DNA from: Triops longicaudatus
Lineage: Eukaryota; Arthropoda; Branchiopoda; Notostraca; Triopsidae
Length of the DNA stretch: 64,000 bases
Reading direction: 5' to 3'
Assembly (NCBI GenBank): GCA_022885665.1
Contig: JAGQDJ010000089.1
Coordinates: forward strand, 1-64,000
A program made the translations under genes and the position numbers. The number at the start of each line of letters is the position of its first letter. Position 1 is the first letter of the stretch. Shown piece by piece: positions 10,129 to 22,709 of the stretch. The notes under the pieces were generated by a model. That model was given only the letters and a program-made list of their open reading frames with translations, was not told the origin of the DNA and ran no database searches.

Positions 10129-13100
10129 ATGGAGCCTTTGATTTCGGTACGGATCGTCAATGCGGATTATTACTATTCTGCACCAGTCCCTGGCGTAGAT
10201 GTTGCATATTCAACGTTTCGGGGTTCCGAAGTGAAGCGCGTACCTGTTGTAAGAGTATTTGGTTCTACCCTTTACGGTATTTGCGTCTGCTATTTAATTA
10301 TGCGTCCATTACGTTCTCAGTATTTTGTAAACCTCCATATTTTCATTTTTGAACAGGTCAGAAAACGTGTCTGCACTTGCACGGGATATTCCCATATCTG
10401 TACATCCCTTACGATGGCTCTGTGCCTAGTGATAAATTGCGTTATTTACTGGCACGGGAACTGGATAAAGCTTTAAATGTCATTTTGGGAACCGTGAGCA
10501 CAAATTCCCAGCACGTTTATGACATCATCCTAGTCTCCGGCTAGTAAGTGCTTATTACACTAATTTCTGCAGTTGGTAACGTATTTTTTACGCATAGTCC
10601 TCTCTACGGGTATCACAAATCAGAACACCAGTATTTTAAGGTGTACTTTTACAATCCTTTAATCTTGAAAAAGGCTAGCGAACTTTTACTGGTAAATTTG
10701 GAACAAAACTTATGTGTAGGTAAGATTTAATCAATTTTTGCATTAGAATGGAGCAATACTGAATAAAGTATTCCAGCCGCACGAATCCCACATTCCATAT
10801 GTACTTCAGTTTATGATGGATTATAACCTACAAGGCATGAATTTTGTTCACTTAAGATCTTTTCGTTTTCGCGCAAACTTAGCTTCGCCTGCAGGTAAGA
10901 AAGTTGTGTCTAAAATCTTTTCCTATTACGTTTATCACCATTAAATTTTTAACAGGAATTTTTGTGGAAGAAGATCTATTCCATGATAACAGCAGCAAGC
11001 CGAAACTCTGGACGGCTGCTAACATCCCATCTAGTATGGTCCTACCCTCGTTTATCGAAGCCAAAAGCTCTTGTCAATTAGAGATCGATGCAGTTGCTGG
11101 GGATATCCTCAACCGTTACGAAATCCAGGGTACCTTTTATTACCTTCCTGCTTATCACTTCTCACGCGCTTCGTTTCATCGCATTTGTGTAGAAGGTGTA
11201 TTGATGAATCCGGGCTTAATTTCCATTTGGGATGATGAGAATCAACGTAGAAAGCAAAAGGGCCTCGATGAGCCGTTAACTGCTCCCTCGTCTCAAGACA
11301 GGTTCAACTTGAAATCCACAGACAGTGAATTGTTTTACCTACAGCGGCTTAAGGCACGTTTATTGGACATAAAACCGGTAAAAAAATTTTGCAAGCTTTT
11401 CTGGATGCAAATGTAAAAACTGATGTCTTAGGTGGACTTGTCTGTTACGGTTACCGAAGTTAACTCGCAGCTAGATTCCACATTAGCCGTCGAAACACCC
11501 GAAGATGCACCTGCTTTACCGGCATCATACGTTCTTATGGCGACTGAAACAGACTCGCTTGATACGTCTTCTAGAAAACGACTTGATTTTTCCCCTAAAC
11601 TAAAGAGCCAGACCAGTATCCAAAGTTGTAAGATATATATTTTTGTTCCCTTCTGTTACTATTAGCTTTCACATCATGGACGGAAAATTGTGCTTAAAGC
11701 GGTTTGCTAAGCTTTGTTTTATTTGACAACACGTTTAAGGCTCTGGGTACTGTGTTAGTGCCAGGAGCTTGGAAATAATGGCCAATTTAACACAGCCCAT
11801 TGTATAATTGTTTGTTCTTTCTCTTACATCCAGTAAGAAATTATAGTCTTTGGGTGTACGTTTAACATAGTGGATTAATGAGAATCGTTACCTCGTACTT
11901 CTTTGTGCGTGTCTCTCTCCCAGGAAATTTCTAAACATAACTTGCACTGTATTCCCTATTAATCGCCATTTTTCTTGCCTTTTGTGTTTTTAGTTAACGA
12001 GGAAGATCAAGAGCTTTTGGACGTCTTGGAAGCTTTAGCTGCAGACCAAGAAGGGGAAACCACGCTAAGGGAGACGTCCTTATCGTTAACGCAAGGTTCT
12101 CAAACAAGTCGTAAAGCATTACGAAACTCGGACAGTGAAGAAAGTGACGGCGAGCGTCAAACGTTAGAAATGACCCAAACTCATTGGGCAACTGAAGAAG
12201 AAAAGACGGAATCTGATCAACAGGCCAAACCTGAAGAACCCCTTGATTCCATTAGTGCCGCTCCTTCTCCAGAAAATAGCGAACCCTTGTTTTACCCCAG
12301 TTCTGATTCCGAAGTTACTATTGGAGGCTGTTCATCATCGTCGGAATTCCAGTTTCCAAACCTTGACGGCGCGTATGATACTTCCTCGTCTGATGAAGAG
12401 AGCGGCCCACGGCAGGAAGCTTTACGAAAAAGCCCGAAGAAGTTAACAAAACTGAGACGAGCGTCCCCTAAGAAGAAAAACTACACGCCGTTGGAAGTCA
12501 CGTTTCGGCCAGGGAGAAAACGCTCTGAAGTAAAGCCCTCCCAGGGTACCAATGTAAAGCCTAACAATGAACCATCAGTCAAACCTGATGAAACGAAAAA
12601 CGCACATTCGCACGAAGTTCCGCCAAAAATCCCCTCGTCTGATGAAGATATGTTCCCAGGCACTAGAACTCCCGACCTTCCTTTAGCAAATTCCATTTCA
12701 CCCTTGACCCGAGGTGAATCCCCAAATCATTGCGAATCTGGAGAGTTTGCATCCAAGCCAATGATTGAACCGAATCAAACTCTATCGGAATCTACTAAAA
12801 ACGCTAACTCTAGTCTCACATGTGGAAAAAACACACGAAATTATCGTAGCGCCCTGAAATGTGCGAAGCTACGTGTTGTTCTCAGGCCGTTGGTTGAAGA
12901 AATGGGCCTGTATGAATTACAAACCGGCGTAAAACTCTATTACGCACTACGTTCATTGCAATGCAGCTCAAGCGTAAAGTTTACCAGAAGATTGTCGGTT
13001 AATATTCCTCCATTAGGGCAAGATGTTACCCTGTGTTTGACAGACAATAATCGCAGCTTGTCTGCACCGATCAGCGAGCAAATTTCTACTACTGCAGATA

Positions 13101-16100
13101 TAACAAAATTACTACCAACGTCGAATTCCCAAGGTGTACTGCAATGTGAAGAAAATACGGACTCTGTGCCGAAAATATGCGAAGTACAGTCCACAGGTGC
13201 TGTAAATGAGGCTGTTGGACTTAAAGACTCGGATTCGTCACGTGACTCAACCCCAGTTCGTGATCCGAACCCAGTACTTGCCGCTAGTACAACACGTGAA
13301 CCCGACCTAGTATCTGAATCATGTTCGTTACGCAACCAAAGTTCAGAATTTGCTGCAAGTACAACACGTGAGCCAGAACTAGTACACGAACCATGTATAA
13401 TGCATAATCCGAGTTCAGTACTTGACCAAAGAATTGTTGATGACGTTTGTACACCACTTAGTGCTTGTTCAACCCATAGTTCTAGCTCCGTACTCGCTGT
13501 GAGTTCAGCCTCTCATACTAGATCAGTACCGAGTACGTTGCGAATGCAAAAAGCTGTACTTGAGAATTCCTCAGCTGTAGGAAACTCAAGTCCCGACACG
13601 AAATCGTCGCAGTATTGTACAGAATTCAAGAATACACGTAAAGCAGAACCACTTGGAGTTACCGCTCCTACGTGGTTAGAATACGCAGTGTTACCGCCTA
13701 GTTTCGATAGAGTCCTAGCAACGCTGGAAACGTACGGGTTACCCAGTGTTCTTCCAGTACAAGCGTATTGGGGCGATCCTAACGATGAGCCGAAAATCAC
13801 CACAAACCGGTCAGCCGTTGCTAGCGTGAAAGTGGAATCTCTTGAGCCGTTTCAATCCACATTTCCGGACGAAACGCTTGAATCCATAAAAAAACGCAAT
13901 GTGTGTAGCTGGGACCAGCTAAGTACCTCATTAGCGCAAGATATGGCACAGTTTGTAGTACAGCCTCCGGTACGGCCAGTCATCATGACGCCACTACTAC
14001 CGCCACCTAGCTTCGAGAGCATCCAAGCGAGTCTACTGCCTAAAGTTCCCAAACCTGAGCTTAAACCTGTGGTAAAATCTCCGGCGAGGAATGTAAAATC
14101 TGTGCAAGATGTTAAGCCAATGCCTGTTGAAAGGCCGTTGAACCAAAGTACGCCAGTACCGGGTGTTTCGCAAGGCAGACGGCGTAGTATTTTAAGTTTA
14201 GGTAGCAAAGATTCACCGCAAGACAAATCGCCCCTTTTGAGTCAGAGGGGTGTGAAAAAACGTCGGAGAATATCTTGGGATACCGCAAGTGTGGTATCAT
14301 CTGAATCTTCTAGCGAAGTGAAAGAAGAACCGAAAAGGTGTAGCATCAGCAATCCTTTCATCACGCCTAGCGTGTTACGAACTCCGCAACAAAGGCGTCA
14401 AGCGTTATTGCTGGGGTCTTCGCAATTAGAAGGACCGTCTCTGAACAATACTTTGGGTTTCAAAGTCACGTTGCAGAATTTTCAAGATGCCAAAGCGCTT
14501 CACGATGTAAGTCAACCTGTGTTATTTGCATTTTGGAATTTGTTTTCGTTAGGGAGGAAGGGGGTAGAGAAGGTCGAGACAATAAAGGTAGAAAGGAAGT
14601 CACGCTTATTCTTTGTCCTCGGTAATGAAAGATCTTTTCGTAGAAGAGCAAAGTCCCTTATTTTGATTTTTAGTAATAATAGAGCATTGGACTTTTATCG
14701 GATTTGAAGCACCACCCACGAATCCTCCCACATTCATGTAGAAGAATGAAAACTATTAAAAATACTTTGAGAAACCGTACCAAATGTATTTTTTGAGCAC
14801 CAGTTTATTGTTTGGGTGAAACTTGTTGAGCTCGTAAAAAAATCGTGGGGTAAAAAATTGAAGAAGAAAGGTGGAGTTAACAAGATAAAAGAACAAGAAA
14901 ACCTGGTTTTTTATTATTATTATTTTTTTTTCGGGGGCAAGGTTAAGTAGTGTGGCGAAAAGCTTAGAGGAAGTGAAGGAAAGAAATCTGTAATTAGGTG
15001 TCATTTTCTTTTTCGCCGATTAGACTTTTGGACAAGAAAGAATTTTTTGTCTTTTTTTTGTGTGTGTTTCAGCATCAGCATTTGACAGTCATGGACATGG
15101 AGTTGCATGTCAGTACGCGTGGAGAACTTAGACCTGACCCGGAATTTGATAGCATTGAAGCCGTTTTTTACACCATTATCAACGACGTGGAAATGAATGC
15201 CACAACTCCCCGGCAATACTCAGGTAACACAACCCTATAATGCTCGCTTCTATCTCGTGAACAGGAAATTGACACGCGTGTAGAATACGGTGCCACAGTA
15301 TAGTTTCTAGAGTGCTGTTCTCAAGAAATGTAATTTCCGTTACCTTCTTAGCTTCACGGTACTTGAAATTATAAAAGTTCGACAAGGTTACGTGACATCA
15401 TCAAAAGCTGTTTAAAGACCTTTCCACTAGAGAAAGATGTTCTGGTAACAAGGGACTCAAAGAGTTATGGCATTGCAATTTTTAAATTTTTTCCTCCGCA
15501 ATTTGTCACAGAGTGGAATTGCGGTTCGTGTGAAGGACGCATTTTTGAAAAAAAAGTTCAGAACGAACTTCCCTGACGCGAAAAATTATCTTCGCCCGGG
15601 TGGAAATGGAGGCAAGCAGTCAGACAGAGTAACCGGGTTCACTGATAGTTTGTGCCGTTTTTCATTCTTGTGTAATAATATATCACCTTAGGACTATTGT
15701 TGGATTCTTTCGTATCACGAGAAAATTAAGCTTTCTAAAATTGTATTTCATACTGTTTAAGTTTGTGATGTCTGAAGAAAACTTATTGGAATTAGCATTG
15801 TATGACTTAATAGGATTTTTAATAAGGGCTTAATCTTGTTGAATTAAAATAGTATAATGTAAGTACGGATTTCTAGGGGAAAGCAAATTTCTATTAAATT
15901 TCCGATTTTTGCAGAAAAAAAAACTATGGGATTTTCTAGAATTTCTGTTTTCCTAGGAAATCTGTGGTCAAGCTATACTGCGTTAAATATGTTGAAAGTC
16001 GACTGTTTGTTAGAGCAAACGTTTTTGTCCAGTAATATAATCAGGTTTTATGTTTGGATGTAGGAGTGATAATGGTGGACGTGGAAGGCATTGTGACTCG

Positions 16101-19100
16101 TAAAGACCTCTTGAGACGGTCAGGCGTGGAGAATTTGAACGTGAAATGCGTTGAAAGTGAATCAACGTTACTGCGCGCCGTGATTGAGCTGGTGAAGGCC
16201 TGGGACCCTGACATTTTGTTGGGCTACGAAATTGAGATGCATTCATGGGGCTATCTACTGCAACGGGGGACTCAATTGGGAATGAATCTGAAAACCGAGT
16301 TAGGGCGACTGCCCGAAACAGCTCGATTGGAGCGCGACCATCAGGAAGAGCACTACGCTGCCGGAGCCGCGGATCATAAGAACGACGCCATGGGCTACTT
16401 TGCGGAAAAGAACTCTGATTTGGCCCTCGTGGGGCGCATTGTCCTCAACTTGTGGCGTTTACTGCGCTCTGAAGTGGCTCTCACGAGCTACACTTTCGAA
16501 AATATGGCATACCATATCCTACACCAGCGCATTCCTCTCTACTCGTATCAGACTCTTACGGAATGGTGGGCTTCGAGCACACATCTTCATCGGTACGGTC
16601 TTTTCTTTCTTCATTGAAGTCATCGTCTCTTGTGGACAATTTAATGAAAGTGGGTAGGCCACCCCATGACAGAAAATAACGAAGGTTTCCTTCGATATTC
16701 TTTAAGAATACCATCCAGTTCTGGAGACGGTGTTTTATTTAAAGCACCGGTATACACAAGACCCAGGACTTTTCCGATAAAAATGGGAAAGTCGCGTCTT
16801 CCATTGAGGGTAGGTCTGTTGCAATGATTAACGGGGGGGGGGGGGGGAGTAGTCAAATAGAAATCTTGGATTGAATTACATCACGGTACGGACTTGGAAT
16901 CTTTAAATTTCAATCGTAATATCACAAAATCCGCCTCGCCGTTTTCATTTTGTTCCTGCTTTACATAAAAAAAAAATCAGGTTTACTGCACATGTTTGCC
17001 CTATTTCCATTTCCTGTAAAATTAAAATAGCAAAAATTCAACCCTAGCTTACGAATTTAATCATTGCTTAATTTAAGAAAAGTCCAAGTTAGTGCAGTAG
17101 CTATTTCTAATGTCATTATTACTGCCAAAACGGTTTCTTTGATTTTTTAACCGTTTTTACCGTATGATGCCTGACAATTTCCCATTTTGTTTTCCCATAA
17201 AGGAATTGTGTGTACCGGAGCCCTAAGAAACAAGGATGCTAGGCACTGTTTTCAATCACAAATTTATCGTCTTAGAAAATGCTAAGGGCATGTGAAGTTA
17301 TCATTTGTTATTCACTTACGCAACACTAAAATGCAAAATTAAATTAGATGTAATTAAACTATAGTGTGAATCTATGTTCGTTAGTTGAAGAAGTTTTGAC
17401 TAAGCTCTAGTAATTGTAAGAAACATAACGGTGGAAAACAATAGAACTCTTTCTAGTAAGGTAGCAATATCAGATTCATATTGTTTTCTCGTGTACTCTT
17501 TGTTCTTTTCTCAAGTAAAACTTCTCCACGTGTAAGTTTTGTTCATTGTCTTAGGCTTGCATCTTTCACGGCTCCCATGACTGCAGTTCGTCAGCTTGAT
17601 ATTTCAAATTATAATTTTTCTCGAACTCACAGTTTCCCTGGTATTCTTTTATTAACATACAAAAGTGTAGAATTATATTTTTAACCATAAATTTGTCATT
17701 TATTTTTTAAAAGTATAGTTTTATTTTTATTATTATTATTATATTTTATTTTTATTTATTATTATGGAACGCATTGCTTTTGTTTTTGTACTGAATTGCA
17801 CTTATACATAAAAGGAATACGTGCTTATGTCACACCACCGAAAATTCATGACACATGGTACAGACCCAAGTAGAATACCGGCGTGATTTTCACAAATGTT
17901 TTGTTCAAGTGTGTGACACAAGATAAGTTTCGCTCGTAGTGACTAATCTTTTTCTTTAAAATTTTTGGCAATAGTAGTTATATTAAGTCGTTATAAAATC
18001 AAGTCTACTTATTTTGCGCCTTCGTTACCATATTTATCCAACGTTTTCGTGCCAGCGTTTTTTCTGTCTTGTTGATTTATGGTTTCCAGGGATCTCAAGC
18101 TTGATCTCACGTGTCTGCTCTAGTATATGTATAATTGGAGCTTGCGATATTATACCTACAGCTTAAGTGTTGCGCCTCCCAGCAACACTATTATGAGATT
18201 CTTTTTACCAATATCCTTATGCCCGTTACGTGATTTGCATTTTCAGGTGGCGACTGGTCGAACATTACATGGCTCGAGTGCTGGGATCAATCAAGATTGT
18301 AGAACAGTTAGACTTGATTGGACGTACTAGCGAATTAGCTCGACTTTTCGGGATTCAGTTTTATGAAGTTCTAACTCGCGGTTCGCAGGTAGGGAAAGCT
18401 CTTTACGAGTTGAAGCGATTTCCTGTAAACTTCCTCTGATTGTTCTCAACACTCCTTCTTTTGAACGCAGTGGCGCGTGGAATCCATGATGCTAAGATTA
18501 GCTAAACCCCTCAACTTCATCCCCGTTTCGCCCAGCATACAACAACGAGCCAAGATGAAAGCGCCCGAGTATCTGCCTTTAATTATGGAACCTGAGTCGA
18601 AATTCTATACCGATCCGGTTTTAGTCCTAGATTTCCAATCACTCTATCCTTCCATCATTATCGCCTATAATTACTGTTTTTCAACTTGTCTGGGGCGCAC
18701 ATCACAACTCGGAAAGTAATTTCACTTTTGGTTTGTTTAATGTCGGGTTATGTTCGTCATAGCCAGCTAGTTACAAAACTTTTGTCACAAAAATTAAACC
18801 TCGTAACTTTCCTTTTTCCTTAATTAATAGGACAACACCGTTCGAGTTTGGATGTACTCAGTTGTTCGTTCCGCCTGAAGTGGTAGCTGCGTTGCAGAAC
18901 CAAGTCAATATTTCCCCAGCAGGGGCTGTTTTTGTCAAATCGTCCGTCCGTAGAGGCATTTTACCCCGCATGTTAGAAGAGATTTTAGATACGCGATTGA
19001 TGGTAAGTTAAGTGTTAGTACAGCCACGCTCCTCTCCTGTCGTTACTCCAGTTATTCATTCACGTTGCTTTCATTTTCCTCCATTTTCGTGGCCCTATTA

Positions 19101-21954
19101 GGTAAAACGATCCATGAAAATATACAAGGACGACAAACTGCTTCAACGCGTGTTGGATGCAAGACAATTAGGCCTGAAGTTAATTGCCAATGTCACTTAT
19201 GGCTACACGTCTGCCAACTTTTCAGGGCGCATGCCATGTGTGGAGGTTAGTGAAATGTCTTTATTTATTTTTCTTCTACTCCCTATAAGAAGCCTACTTG
19301 CAGAATAACGTAATACGTAAGGCGTAGCTTAGTGTAAAAAAATATATCTACCATTAGACTTTCGAAAGTCGTGGGTTGCTGACTTGCGAACATAGAATCA
19401 AATAAAGAAAAACATATTTTGGATAAAAATGTGGCTAAAAAGCAAATTTCAGACTTTTTAACTATCAGAGATATTTCTATGAATCGTTTGAACACTGAAG
19501 TGTACAATTCTTGTGAAATAAAAAATAAGTTATTTTTTTGAGTGAAAAAAAATAAATAAAATTTTTGATTAAAGAAAAAGATGGTAACAAATTTATGTTT
19601 GTTTTGTGTAAAGGTAGGAGACAGTGTAGTAAGCAAAGGTCGTGAAACATTAGAACGCGCTATCAAATTAGTGGAAAGCAATCCGCAATGGGGAGCTCGA
19701 GTAGTTTACGGAGACACCGATTCCATGTTTGTTCTGGTACCGGGCAAAAGTCGAGCGGAAGCGTTTACCGTCGGAGCCGAAATTGCTGACGCTGTCACGA
19801 AAACCAATCCCAAGCCCGTTAAACTCAAATTTGAGAAAGTTTATCAGCCTTGCATTCTCCAAGTAAGTACGGCACAGTACTTTTCATTTCCTTGGGAAGG
19901 ATGTTGGCACACCCCTAAAAGAAATTTGATTCCTTTGTGGCGTTTTGGAAGATTCCCATCAGATTTGACGCTTGTCAATAATTAATGTACTTTTTGTATG
20001 TTGTGGAAACTATCCCTCTGTCCATAGTGCTGTTTCCAACACCAATGACAGGACACACACTCAAGCGCTTTTCATTAATCAACCAACGCGGGATTTTGAC
20101 CGCACAGAAAATGAAACTCGTACAGGAAATGGAAAAAAAACGAGAGAAACTTAATGAAAAATGATGTTATATGAGACAAAACATTATTTAGATAGCTAAG
20201 ACTCTTGAATATTACAAAAACTTGTAAAAGAGGGGTTTGTTCTTACGGAAACTTGAGTCTGTCTTCCTTTGTGTTTTATTTTAGACAAAGAAACGTTATG
20301 TGGGTTATTCTTACGAAACTCCTGATCAAAAAGATCCCGTGTACGATGCCAAAGGTATCGAAACTGTCCGGCGTGATGGCTGTCCTGCTGTAGTAAAGGT
20401 AAGCATGCTATAAATAAGTGAAAATAAAAAATAACAACGAAAAATAAGAGTAAATGCGCCTAAGATAAAAATTAAAACCAGTTCTGTTTATTCGTTTGTG
20501 TGGAAAAGATGCTGGAAAAATCACTAAGGATACTCTTCGAGACTTACAACATGTCGTCTGTCAAAAGTTATGTTCAGCGCCAATTTACAAAAATATTACA
20601 AGGCCGAGTTTCGATACAAGATTTTACGTTTGCGAAAGAATATCGCGGACCCCAAGGATACCGTCCAGGCGCTTGTGTACCAGCCCTAGAAATTAGCAAG
20701 TACGCTTTTTAGAGGGAAAAAACACGAACTATATTTACTCTTCTCCAAGGAAATTACTTCAGTCGGATCGAAGAGCGGATTTTCGTGCAGGGCAGCGCGT
20801 TCCTTATGTTATAGTGTACGGTTCACCGGGCCTGCCCTTAATCCAATTAGTCAAGCAACCTGCTGAATTATTAAACGATCCAAGTCTGCGCCTGAACTCC
20901 CATTATTACATCACCCGAGCCATAATTCCGCCACTTCAACGTTGTTTGGGTCTTCTTGGCGTCGACGTAGCTTCGTGGTAAGAATCTCCCGATTGTTTCA
21001 CGGTTCCTTTCATTTTTCTTTTATAGCGAATTTCCAAATATAAACTTGCTGCAACTTGTTAGAAGTAAAAATAAATAACTAAAAGACAAAAGAAAGTAAA
21101 AGGTAGTATACCGAGACCTTGAATTTCCTACAAGTTGAGGAAACGGCTTAGTTGAATAAATTTTGGAGAGTGCACATGGCACTTAAGATCAGAAATTCGT
21201 GTGAGAGTTGAAAGTTCGAGGAGAGCAAGTTCAGCTTCGTTCATGTGTACAGTTTGAAAGATGGTGTTTGTGTGGGGAGAACAAGTTTTGTCGAAGGCAA
21301 CAAGTTGGTTGGCATATGTTGCAAAATTTTCCTATATTACATTGCAGGTATTCAGCGTTGCCTCGTATGGTCAAGCCAGCCTCCAACTGGAATCCAGTTG
21401 AGATCTCAGGCGAGGGGAATGTGGGAACTAAGAAGCGTGGCTTCACCATTTCCCAATACTTCGTCACATTGAATTGTCTATTATGCGATCAGCAACCGCG
21501 TGGTACACGCCATGAAGGTCTTTGCGACCAATGTTCCAAGCATTTGCCACAAGCTGCTGCTTTATTGGCCTATAAAGCCCGTCTATGGGAAAAGACGTAC
21601 GTTGATATGATCCAGGTACAACGAATCTGTATTTAACGTCTCGAGGAAGCTTTTGTTCGTATTTCATTAAATTTACAGTATATATATGTATACACACCTC
21701 AGAAAAAAAACAACCCTTCTTGGTGTTTCCGTTAGGGCTTTAAATTCCCCTTCTTTGTAATGGACAAACCTTGTTACCGTATCGCTTTTATTATTATTAT
21801 ACAGGTGTGCGGTTATTGCGCGGGCAGAGCCTCCCCGCAAGGTTTGGCGTGCATCTCTTTAGATTGCCCCATACTTTACAAGCGCTGTTTGTCTCAACGG
21901 GATGCGGACAAGGCCCCGGTTCTCTGGCACCAGCTAGACAAGTTATACGAATGA
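10129..21954 (+). CDS. REV3L: DNA polymerase zeta catalytic subunit
   Basis: B-family polymerase that extends past lesions in translesion synthesis, working with REV7. Exons: 10129-10276, 10357-10543, 10598-10691, 10747-10894, 10956-11129, 11193-11377, 11432-11627, 11994-14506, 15073-15223, 16064-16592, 18247-18388, 18471-18715, 18831-19002, 19102-19245, 19614-19862, 20285-20398, 20509-20699, 20750-20977, 21348-21615, 21805-21954. All are GT-AG and phases close at 2075 residues, near the insect length and shorter than vertebrate (about 3100). N-terminal domain ([35 protein letters not shown]), then one long disordered exon, exonuclease-like domain, palm motifs DFQSLYPSI (residue 1543) and YGDTDSMF (1708), KEYRG, then CysA (from about C1980) and CysB CGYC/CISLDC (from C2028) that binds the Fe-S cluster. 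The start is the first in-frame ATG fitting the conserved N-terminus. Confidence 0.96.
11130..11192 (+). other. REV3L: 63-nt stop-free intron in REV3L
   Basis: It begins GTACCT, is pyrimidine-rich and ends TTTGTGTAG. Removing it gives [15 protein letters not shown], which keeps the spacing seen in other REV3 proteins. Its length is a multiple of three with no stop, so retention would add 21 residues without breaking the frame. Confidence 0.75.
11994..14506 (+). other. REV3L: REV3L long disordered exon with REV7-binding-like motifs and a duplication
   Basis: One 2513-nt exon encodes most of the unconserved middle of REV3, rich in Ser, Glu, Pro and Lys, including acidic SSDEES-type clusters and basic KKRRR patches. 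A 72-bp direct duplication lies at 13280-13423. Two proline motifs, [13 protein letters not shown] (about 13688-13726) and [14 protein letters not shown] (about 13994-14035), resemble REV7-binding motifs. The exon ends with the conserved [17 protein letters not shown]. Confidence 0.8.
13280..13423 (+). repeat. REV3L: 72-bp tandem duplication inside REV3L coding sequence
   Basis: Two adjacent 24-codon units both begin [11 protein letters not shown] and continue with a Cys and an SS pair at matching positions. The units have diverged but stay in frame. A weaker partial copy ([12 protein letters not shown]) precedes them. Confidence 0.8.
16593..18246 (+). other. Largest REV3L intron (1654 nt)
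   Basis: The intron holds a G15 homopolymer at 16833-16847 and an ATT-rich low-complexity patch at about 17727-17765. No coding element is seen. It lies between the exonuclease-like domain and the N-terminal part of the polymerase core. Confidence 0.7.
16833..16847 (+). repeat. G15 homopolymer
   Basis: Fifteen consecutive G on the plus strand within a REV3L intron. Such tracts are slippage-prone, and the true length may differ. Confidence 0.9.
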
Positions 21955-22000
21955 ATCCAAGCATTGAAACCAATAGCCTTTTTCGATATCAAACCAGTAT

Positions 22001-22249
22001 AATAAATTGGGAATTAACTTCATATGGACCGAACCTGTTGTCTATCCTGCTTCTGGTTGGAGTTGTGTAATTTCTATTATGAAATTGTACCTACTGTTTA
22101 TCCTGTGGAACAACACAACATATTTATTACGAGGGGAGTTTTAGCTGTACAAGTCAAAATCAGCATGTCATGTTGTTTATTTGGGTTCAAATGGTTAGAC
22201 GGACTTGTCGAACTACTCCTGTGAAAGCAGTATTAAATCGTTTAATAAA
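22001..22249 (+). promoter_or_regulatory. REV3L: REV3L 3' UTR poly(A) signals
   Basis: AATAAA occurs at 22001-22006, 47 nt after the REV3L stop, and again at 22244-22249. Either could direct cleavage. No other coding signal is seen in 21955-22400. Confidence 0.45.
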
Positions 22250-22402
22250 AATTTTCTACACATTTATTTGAGATTTTCCTCGATAGTCTAGTATTAAGTG
22301 CTTGCTCTTAACTGTTTTCAAATTTATTGCACACTTATTTTCACGTGTGTCGTCAATTTAACCGAGACTTTGTCCTCGAATTGAACCTCGCTCCTTTATC
22401 CC

Positions 22403-22456
22403 AGGTCACGCGGTTGGCCGGCACTGAGGCAGATACTGGAGATACGGTGTATGGAT
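22403..22456 (+). other. Exon-like segment after REV3L, unassigned
   Basis: A TTTATCCCAG acceptor precedes about 54 nt of GC-richer sequence that ends at a perfect GTAAGT donor. One frame reads VTRLAGTEADTGDTVYGS. I recognise no family. It could be an alternative 3' exon, part of a small gene, or chance. Confidence 0.25.
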
Positions 22457-22481
22457 CAGTAAGTGGACTTATATAGTGTAG

Positions 22482-22709
22482 CAAGATTTCGCTTTATCTG
22501 ACACGAGCTATTATATACAAACTCCACATGATCCAGAAAGGTATTTAAGCCAATATTTGGCTATTATGGACCCTCAGCTACGAGTGACAAAATTGTCTGT
22601 CTCCATGGGTGTCTGTTATAACGAGTTTTTTGGAGTGTCCATTAAAAAGCCAGAAAAATACGAACTTTTTCCAGAAGCCACTTGTTTTTACGAAAATCAC
22701 GTCGCCTAA
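22482..22709 (+). other. Open 75-codon frame of unknown identity
   Basis: Between a TAG and a TAA the frame stays open for 75 codons with protein-like composition, including DPERYLSQYLAIMDPQ and KKPEKYELFPEATCF. An AG acceptor (CATGATCCAG) sits inside it, but the joins I tried to the preceding exon-like segment lead out of this frame. Its only internal ATGs leave about 42 codons. I do not recognise it. Confidence 0.25.
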
